Part shown: piece after piece, positions 58,715 through 64,000 of the stretch | Layout: each line of letters opens with the position of its first letter | How positions within the stretch are numbered: the stretch's first letter is position 1 | Assembly: GCA_023144635.1 (NCBI GenBank) | Contig: JAGLFH010000062.1 | Location: forward strand, 1 to 64,000 | Source: Candidatus Auribacterota bacterium | GTDB lineage: Bacteria; Auribacterota; JAFGBW01; JAFGJP01 | Direction: 5' to 3' | Length of the DNA: 64,000 nt | The notes under the pieces: model-generated | Databases searched by the model: none | Seen by the model: only the letters and a program-made list of their open reading frames with translations | Told to the model about the DNA's origin: nothing | Program-made: the position numbers and the translations under genes

Positions 58715-61189
58715 TTAATTCTCCTTCTCAGTTTTACTAATAATACTTTCAAGCCGCTTTATTTTTAGATTAGCCTCTTTGGTAAATTCTCTCTGTTCGC
58801 TATAATCATGTAATATGTTTTTGTATAGCTCTTGTGCTTTAGTATATTTTTTTTGTTCAAAATAAAGGTCAGCAAGCTTTATTTTAGCTTGCGCTTCATA
58901 AACTGTAAGCCCATGATAATTTTTAATAACAGCTATAAAAGCTTTTTCAGCATTTTCATGATCTTTCTGGCTAAAATATATTTCACCTTTTTTTATTCCT
59001 CCCCATGCAAGAGTCGCCGCATGGTTAGGAAAATAGTAAGAAAGCAGTTCAATATTATAAAGTGCTTTTTTAAACATTCTATTTTTAATAAGTATATTTA
59101 TAAACGTTCGTGTGTTTGTTGTTAAAAGAGGCCTCTGGTAGGAAAAATGATCCATCATAAAACGATATCTTTTTTCTATGCGAGAGATATCGCTGACCGA
59201 AATATCTTTTTGCATATTGCTATTAAGCATGTCATATAAGAACATAAAAATATTTAAGGTTACATCAGGTTTTTTAAATTCAGTACTGGTTTTCAAAAAA
59301 ATATCTTCAGCCCATTCTTCATTACCCATTAAAAAAAGACAAATACCTTTTTGAAAGTAAACTTCAGAAATAATGTCTGTCCCTTTTTCTGTTTGAATAA
59401 TTTCATCAAAGATCTCAACGGCCTTTTTTAACTTTCCGAGCTTTTTAAAAGACATCCCTACTTTAAATCTGGCAATAAGAGAAACATTCTCTTCAGGATA
59501 TTCAACTATTATCTTTTCATATTCCTTTATAGCATTTTCAAACTGTCCAAGTTCATAAAACCTTTGGCCAAGAATTAAAGGTGAAACCATAAGGCCCTGA
59601 CGGGGAGCAAAAACATCCAAGTCATTTAATTTCCTAAAACCTTTATTAAAGAAAAAACCAAAGGTATTGCTTTTTTCACCTACAATAGGATTGTAGTCAA
59701 TAAAGTGAAGGACATTGGCATCGTTATATATTACATTAAGTTCAGCACCAACGCGTTCAAAAATATATCTTCCATTTTCTGCTGAATTATTTACTTTATA
59801 TGTTTTTATAATGTTCTCATAATAGTTTCTGCAAATACTTAAATTATCTTTTTCAATTCTCAATATATAACCTGAAACCCCTCCATCTGAATTTATATAC
59901 AGGCCAAAGCTTTCTCCTTTTTTAAGAGGAGAGGTCTTAAATGATATTTTAATATCACCGGGATATGAATCATTTAAAAGAATATAGCCGGGTGCATTTC
60001 TCAGCCATGTAATAGATCTTTTAGGAATATCTAAAGAAACGAACTGTTCCTTTGCTTTTACTTCTATTTCTCCCTCTATTCCTTTAAATACACGCAAGCT
60101 CTTTTGGAAGTCCGCAAAAACCAAAATATTCTTCCACACTATTTCCTGATCCATAACATTTATTCTAGAACTATCCAAGAACATGTTTACGAAAACAAAA
60201 GATAAAATAATAATAACTGCGGTAAAAATAATTTTTAGGGCAATATAATAATATGTTTTTAAATAACGGAAAAGCACTAACGATCTTTTGCTCTTTATTG
60301 GTTTTTTTAAGCTATAAAGCTCCAGATCATCATAAAAAGCCCGGGCGCTTCCATACCTGTCCTCAGGCTCCCTTGCCATGCACTTTAATATGATGGTATC
60401 AAGTTCTTTTGATATTTGAGAATTTATCTTTCGCGGATAAGAGAATTCAGCCTTAAGTATCTTTTCTATAATCTCATAATATGATAAAGTCTCATCTCCA
60501 AAAGGAAGAGTGCCAGTTGCTATCTCATAAAGCATTACACCAAGAGAATATATATCTGACCTTTCATCTGATGCCCTTCCGCTTGATCTTATAAATTCAG
60601 GAGGCATATATGCAGGAGTTCCAATCGGTTCATGAGTTAACTTGTGCATGCTCTCATCATCAAGACATTTTGATATTCCAAAATCAAGCAGGACAATACT
60701 GCCGTCTTTTTTTAACATTATGTTTGAAGGCTTTATATCCCTATGCAGGATAGCTTTTTTGTGAAGATCACTTAAAATAAGTGCTACTTTTTTAACAATA
60801 TCTATGGCTTCATCTAAAGATACGGATTTGAGACGCATCTTTTTCTCTAACGTCTCTCCTTCAACATATTCCATAACAATAAAGTAACAATTCTCGTCCT
60901 TTCCAGAATCAAATACCTGCGCAACACCGCTATGTCGTATACGGGCAACTGTTAGAGCTTCTCTTTTAAAACGCTCCGCACTTGATGCAGAATGACATGC
61001 TGAAAGAGGAAGTACTTTTATTGCGACTTTTCTTTTCAGCTCCTCCTGAAAAGATTCAAAGACAATTCCCATACCACCACGGCTGATCTCTTTTACTATC
61101 TTGTATTTTCCAACAGTTGCTTTTTTATAACTGTACTCAAAGCTATCCGTTGAACCTGCCTGAGTCTTTGTACTATTTTTTCCAGACAT
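58715..61189 (-). CDS. Membrane Ser/Thr protein kinase with TPR sensor region
   Basis: The 824-aa protein has a Hanks-type kinase domain (about 28-290): GRGGMGIVFE-like loop, Lys58 (VAIKVL), HRDIKPSN (His149-Asn156), DFG (169-171) and GTPAYMPPEFI. A transmembrane segment lies at about 310-332 (IALKIIFTAVIIILSFVFV). Outside is a region with a beta-sandwich-like part (about 340-520) and then TPR repeats (about 545-815: FYELGQFENAIKEYEKII, KKLGKLKKAVEIFDEII, HENAEKAFIAVIKNY, KKYTKAQELYKNIL). It senses an envelope cue and phosphorylates cytoplasmic targets. The sigma54 regulator downstream, which has an FHA domain, is the probable partner: stop and start are 4 bp apart. Confidence 0.92.
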   Translation of the reverse strand: MSGKNSTKTQAGSTDSFEYSYKKATVGKYKIVKEISRGGMGIVFESFQEELKRKVAIKVLPLSACHSASSAERFKREALTVARIRHSGVAQVFDSGKDENCYFIVMEYVEGETLEKKMRLKSVSLDEAIDIVKKVALILSDLHKKAILHRDIKPSNIMLKKDGSIVLLDFGISKCLDDESMHKLTHEPIGTPAYMPPEFIRSSGRASDERSDIYSLGVMLYEIATGTLPFGDETLSYYEIIEKILKAEFSYPRKINSQISKELDTIILKCMAREPEDRYGSARAFYDDLELYSLKKPIKSKRSLVLFRYLKTYYYIALKIIFTAVIIILSFVFVNMFLDSSRINVMDQEIVWKNILVFADFQKSLRVFKGIEGEIEVKAKEQFVSLDIPKRSITWLRNAPGYILLNDSYPGDIKISFKTSPLKKGESFGLYINSDGGVSGYILRIEKDNLSICRNYYENIIKTYKVNNSAENGRYIFERVGAELNVIYNDANVLHFIDYNPIVGEKSNTFGFFFNKGFRKLNDLDVFAPRQGLMVSPLILGQRFYELGQFENAIKEYEKIIVEYPEENVSLIARFKVGMSFKKLGKLKKAVEIFDEIIQTEKGTDIISEVYFQKGICLFLMGNEEWAEDIFLKTSTEFKKPDVTLNIFMFLYDMLNSNMQKDISVSDISRIEKRYRFMMDHFSYQRPLLTTNTRTFINILIKNRMFKKALYNIELLSYYFPNHAATLAWGGIKKGEIYFSQKDHENAEKAFIAVIKNYHGLTVYEAQAKIKLADLYFEQKKYTKAQELYKNILHDYSEQREFTKEANLKIKRLESIISKTEKEN

Positions 61190-61308
61190 ATTTTACCTAT
61201 ATATATATATTAAATATAAATGTTTATTTTTTACTCATGGATAAATTATATACATTATAAGCATATATATTATTTAGTAAATCATTAATATGGATATTTT
61301 TGACACAA

Positions 61309-61327
61309 GTGTATATTATATATACAC
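61309..61327. promoter_or_regulatory. Inverted repeat between divergent kinase and repeat-protein genes
   Basis: GTGTATAT-TAT-ATATACAC, 8-bp arms. It overlaps the segment just after TTGACA (61300-61305) and could bind a regulator of either divergent gene. Confidence 0.45.
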
Positions 61328-61400
61328 AATATCCAAAAGTCAGCTTCTGACATTATTCCACATCATGCTGCCGTTGCGAGTGTTATACAATCAATCAATT

Positions 61401-61416
61401 TGGTATGTTTTTTGTA
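61401..61416 (+). promoter_or_regulatory. Candidate sigma54 promoter of the three-repeat protein gene
   Basis: TGGTATG-TTTT-TTGTA matches the -24/-12 pattern TGGCACG-N4-TTGCA with T for C in both elements and correct spacing. It ends 50 bp before the ATG at 61466. The adjacent divergent locus encodes a sigma54 activator. Confidence 0.45.
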
Positions 61417-61465
61417 TATGCATTATAGAAAACAGAACGAAACAAAACCAAGGAGGAAGTGAATT

Positions 61466-62689
61466 ATGTATAAAAGAATAAGTGTAATTCTTGCCGTAAT
61501 ATTTTTTTCCTGCAGCATCATTGGATTTGCTGAAGAAAAAGGGAAATCCTCTAAAGAGCTGACTGCAGCATGTTGGAATTCTCTGCAGACAAAAGGCTAT
61601 GATGATGCCATAACGTCAGCAGATAAGTGTGTTAAGAGCTTTTCTAAAAAAGCTCTTGAACAACAGGCATCACTTACAGATTTTGCGCCCAAAGATGACG
61701 CCAGCAATTATTGGGCACTTAATGATGTAGCAACATGCCTTTTTATTAAAGGAAGCTCATTAAAAGAACTAGGGAAAAAAGAAGAAGCAAAAAAAGCATT
61801 TGAAGATATAATAAACAATTATAATTTTGCTCAATGCTTTGATCAAAAAGGATTTTTCTGGAAAGTAGCTGAAGCTGCTACAGATGAACTTACCGAACTT
61901 AAGCAGGGTGTAAATTTTGGAAACCAAAAATCAGAGACTTTTGCAAAAAATGCATGGGAAGCTCTTGGCGCAAGCGAATACAAAAAAGTAGATATCTATG
62001 TAAACAAATGCATAAAGATGTATGGGAAAAAGGCAAAAAAACAGCAGGCATCTTTAAAAGAATTTCCATCAAAGGAAAAAACATTTGATTACTGGGCACT
62101 TAATGATGTAGGAACATGCCTTTATATTAAAGCAAAATCTCTCCTGAAGCAGGATAAGCAGGAAGCAGCAAAAAAAGTATTTAAAAAGATAATTGATGAA
62201 TTTGGTTATACACAATGCTGGGATCCTCAAGGGTGGTTCTGGAAAGTAGCTGAGGCGTCACAAGACCAGATATTGATAGTTGATGCAGGAATAGATTTCG
62301 GAGACTATACATCAGAAACATTAGCAGGAAAAGCATGGCAGGCATTAGGCTCAGGTGATAATGATGCTGCAATCGTCTATGCTAGAAAATGCATACAGCT
62401 TTATCGTAAGAAAGCAGCTGAAGACCAGGCAAAATTAGACGGATATGCACCAAAGGAAAAAGCATTTGATTACTGGGCTCTTAATGATGTTGGGTCATGT
62501 TTTTTTATAATGGGTGATGCTTATGTACTAAAAAAAGATTCTAAAAAAGCACTGGAAGCCTACAAAAAACTTGTAGAAGAATTTTCTTATGCTCAATGCT
62601 GGGACCCTAAAGGATGGTTCTGGAAACCAGCTGTTGCAGCACGCGGAAAAATAAATAAAATAGCAGCTGAGGCAGGACTTATGTATTAA
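61466..62689 (+). CDS. Exported protein of three TPR-like repeats, paralogue of the five-repeat protein
   Basis: The 407-aa protein has a signal peptide (MYKRISVILAVIFFSCSIIGFA) and three ~127-residue units starting near residues 27, 152 and 278. All carry the same signature as the protein at 30881: AWEALGxxEYKKVxIYVNKCI, YWALNDVATCLFIKG and QCWDPQGWFWKxAEA. In the first unit the Trp motif is altered (QCFDQKGFFWK). The last unit ends AARGKINKIAAEAGLMY, nearly the paralogue's end. ACCAAGGAGGAAGTGA is a strong ribosome site. It is divergent from the Ser/Thr kinase gene and ends in a terminator. It is probably periplasmic or surface, structural or binding; function unknown. Confidence 0.85.
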   Translation: MYKRISVILAVIFFSCSIIGFAEEKGKSSKELTAACWNSLQTKGYDDAITSADKCVKSFSKKALEQQASLTDFAPKDDASNYWALNDVATCLFIKGSSLKELGKKEEAKKAFEDIINNYNFAQCFDQKGFFWKVAEAATDELTELKQGVNFGNQKSETFAKNAWEALGASEYKKVDIYVNKCIKMYGKKAKKQQASLKEFPSKEKTFDYWALNDVGTCLYIKAKSLLKQDKQEAAKKVFKKIIDEFGYTQCWDPQGWFWKVAEASQDQILIVDAGIDFGDYTSETLAGKAWQALGSGDNDAAIVYARKCIQLYRKKAAEDQAKLDGYAPKEKAFDYWALNDVGSCFFIMGDAYVLKKDSKKALEAYKKLVEEFSYAQCWDPKGWFWKPAVAARGKINKIAAEAGLMY

Positions 62690-62720
62690 TATCTGCTCCC
62701 CCTTGTCTTTGCAAGTTATA

Positions 62721-62749
62721 GGCGTCCGGTTAATTCCGGACGCCTTTTT
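62721..62749 (+). terminator. Rho-independent terminator of the three-repeat gene
   Basis: GGCGTCCGG - 6 nt - CCGGACGCC followed by TTTTT, 31 bp after the stop. Confidence 0.92.
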
Positions 62750-62800
62750 ATATATATATATTTTTTGACAGGATAGACGAGATAAATTGGAAATTCAAGT

Positions 62801-62860
62801 ACGGGTTTGATTCATCAAACCCGTTTAATAATCACAAAGGGCATGATAAATCATGCCCTT
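62801..62860. repeat. Two tandem perfect hairpins
   Basis: ACGGGTTTGAT-TC-ATCAAACCCGT (62801-62824) and AAGGGCATGAT-AA-ATCATGCCCTT (62837-62860), each with 11-bp perfect arms and a 2-nt centre. They lie between convergent genes and resemble dispersed REP-type elements. Confidence 0.8.
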
Positions 62861-62898
62861 ACAATGTTCACACATTGAATCACGAACCACTTTTTTTA

Positions 62899-63609
62899 TT
62901 ATTGCTGCGGTAAAGGAGCCTTTGGAGAAAATGTCTTGATCATCTCATAAAAATAGAAATTCGAAAAATCTTTCATTGAGTTAAGAATAAACTCCCATTT
63001 AAGAGATGGATTCAAAGAAGTATCATAATTTTCATAATAATACGCACGGGCAAGATTTTTAATATCATCACGAGCTGCATCAAAAATCTCATCAACAGCC
63101 CACACTATGGTTCCTCTTCTTATATGTATCAAATTAATCTTTACACCAAGAAGTATTGGTTTTTTCGGATTATATTCAGATATTGAGCCAAAAAGAATAC
63201 CCTGAACATTTACCTTACGCCCTATTTCATAAAGAGTATCTGCATCATAACTTCCCTTACGCTCTATATCCATAGAATCAATAAATTTTTTCTGTTCTTC
63301 ATTGAGGACCTGTTCATAGGGAACAATATCAAATTTTTTTGATCTTCTAAGCTGTTTTAAAAAAACTGAATCAATCTCAGATAAAAAATCTTCAGACTGA
63401 TAACCGGAGATATCTTTACAAGGCACAAAAAGTACTCTTCTTACAACACCCTCTACCAAAACATCATCAACATAATAATTATCAACAACATACTTTTTGC
63501 TGAGTGCGCCTGCAACCCTGTCACGAATATGAAAGTCTCCACAACCGGAAATACATAAGCAAATTATTAATAAAAGGCATGAAGCAAAAGATTTATTAAG
63601 GCTTTTCAT
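62899..63609 (-). CDS. CsgG/LpoB/FlgO-like lipoprotein
   Basis: The 236-aa protein has a lipoprotein signal (FASCLLLIICLCISGC, Cys22 or so lipidated) and a periplasmic domain: VVRRVLFVPCKDISGYQSEDFLSEIDSVFLKQLRRSKKFDIVPYEQVL, YEIGRKVNVQGILFGSISEYN and VKINLIHIRRGTIVWAVDEIFDA. This is the ABD/CsgG-like alpha-beta fold of LpoB, FlgO and GNA1162-type proteins, which act in cell-wall synthesis, flagella or secretion at the outer membrane. It is cotranscribed with the CheX-like gene upstream (12-bp gap), hinting at a motility or surface-behaviour link. The exact role is not assigned. Confidence 0.78.
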   Translation of the reverse strand: MKSLNKSFASCLLLIICLCISGCGDFHIRDRVAGALSKKYVVDNYYVDDVLVEGVVRRVLFVPCKDISGYQSEDFLSEIDSVFLKQLRRSKKFDIVPYEQVLNEEQKKFIDSMDIERKGSYDADTLYEIGRKVNVQGILFGSISEYNPKKPILLGVKINLIHIRRGTIVWAVDEIFDAARDDIKNLARAYYYENYDTSLNPSLKWEFILNSMKDFSNFYFYEMIKTFSPKAPLPQQ

Positions 63610-63621
63610 AATAGTTTTTTA

Positions 63622-64000
63622 TTATTCGCCATTTTTTAAACAGATTTCAAGATAAAATTTTTGATCATCAATAATAAACGGAATTGCTTTTACTGTAATA
63701 CCCGTCGGATAAGAAAGGGTATGGTCACTTCCTAAGATTACAGTTGGGATCGCCAATTTATAACTTATTTCATGTAATTGTATTAGAATACCTTTTGCCC
63801 CACCTGTAACCATATTTGCTATTTCACCAATGGCATCCTTAACAACATTATTTATTTCATGTATTTCCGTTCCCATCATAAGGGAAGCAATTCGGCAGGC
63901 GAGAGCCCTGGGAAAGCGAACAGAAGCCGTCCCTGTAATATCTCCAATAACACCTATTGTACCTGTTATATCTGATGTAATCTCTCTTTCCAATACATTG
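63622..64000 (-). CDS. CheX-like chemotaxis phosphatase domain (5' partial)
   Basis: The frame is open to the right edge of the window (the codons before TTG at 63993 are sense), so the N-terminus lies outside. The visible ~125 residues contain GVIGDITGTASVRFPRALACRIASLMMG and EINNVVKDAIGEIANMVTGGAKGILIQLHEISYKLAIPTVILG. Together these give the E-x2-N signature (GEIANMVTG) and double beta-sheet of CheX, a CheY-P phosphatase. CheC/FliY-type proteins are alternatives, but length and layout fit CheX. It acts in chemotaxis or other receiver signalling, possibly on single-domain receivers such as that at 16179. It is followed by the CsgG/LpoB-like lipoprotein gene. Confidence 0.82.
   Translation of the reverse strand, partial: NVLEREITSDITGTIGVIGDITGTASVRFPRALACRIASLMMGTEIHEINNVVKDAIGEIANMVTGGAKGILIQLHEISYKLAIPTVILGSDHTLSYPTGITVKAIPFIIDDQKFYLEICLKNGE

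Noticed and set aside
61290-61481. 63-codon frame upstream of the three-repeat gene
   Set aside because: It runs through the promoter and ribosome site of the next gene and has no recognisable protein features.
1-64000. tRNA, rRNA, CRISPR or prophage
   Set aside because: I looked for cloverleaf arms ending in CCA, conserved rRNA segments, regular short repeats with unique spacers and phage structural genes, and saw none; a covariance search would be more sensitive for small RNAs.

Overview
The window is AT-rich chromosomal DNA from an uncultivated-looking, Gram-negative, anaerobic or facultatively anaerobic bacterium. The Gram-negative call rests on a predicted outer-membrane beta-barrel (48674-49735), a heptosyltransferase, a glycosyltransferase fused to a sugar-kinase-like domain, several lipoproteins and an L,D-transpeptidase. 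The anaerobic call rests on a full-length pyruvate:ferredoxin oxidoreductase and two radical-SAM enzymes. Two-component proteins, a Ser/Thr kinase, an FHA-sigma54 regulator and CheX suggest a free-living bacterium of a candidate phylum type. I cannot name the phylum from sequence alone. No rRNA, tRNA, CRISPR array or prophage was seen.

Layout. 1-5.3 kb: a DUF1016-like/SNase fusion cut by the window edge, a 55-aa AbrB-type protein, then a leftward run of small exported proteins (SNase, tandem OB-fold, TPR, membrane). 5.5-6.6 kb: an apparently intact REP-type transposase unit with 32-bp inverted ends. 6.7-9.9 kb: a 1057-aa secreted lectin/lipase/PKD protein in which a duplicated module splits the lipase domain. 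10.5-15.8 kb: a MagIII-like glycosylase and an incomplete peptide-uptake/D-aminoacylase operon. 16-21.5 kb: rightward signalling and envelope genes. 22-30.5 kb: leftward sugar epimerases, L,D-transpeptidase, sodium symporter, GNAT and a histidine kinase/HTH-receiver pair. 30.9-36.7 kb: a 662-aa protein of five 128-residue repeats, then PFOR. 36.9-38.9 kb: a lysophospholipid acyltransferase-like protein and a double TerB protein. 39.4-48.5 kb: a MarR-headed run of nine tightly packed genes. 48.7-56.8 kb: beta-barrel, CCA/poly(A) polymerase, LPS-type glycosylation genes and a frameshifted GxxExxY gene. 56.9-64 kb: an FHA-sigma54 regulator and Ser/Thr kinase pair, divergent from a second repeat protein, then a CsgG/LpoB-like lipoprotein and CheX.

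The most interesting system is the MarR-headed operon. An alpha-oxoamine synthase (serine palmitoyltransferase/KBL/BioF family), an NAD-dependent epimerase-type reductase, a lipid (diacylglycerol/sphingosine-type) kinase, a UbiA prenyltransferase, a ThiL-like ATP-binding enzyme, an old-yellow-enzyme oxidoreductase, a radical-SAM enzyme and a lipase-like hydrolase lie together. They sit behind a textbook promoter (TTGACA-N17-TATAAT) flanked by two matching inverted repeats. The set suggests a regulated pathway for an unusual amino-lipid (sphingoid-like) or prenylated lipid; this is inference.

Intergenic islands at about 11.2-11.6, 21.6-22.0, 25.7-26.3, 39.0-39.4, 51.25-51.6 and 52.7-52.9 kb share a mosaic of dispersed hairpin repeats. 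One related palindromic element has been absorbed in frame into the first gene.
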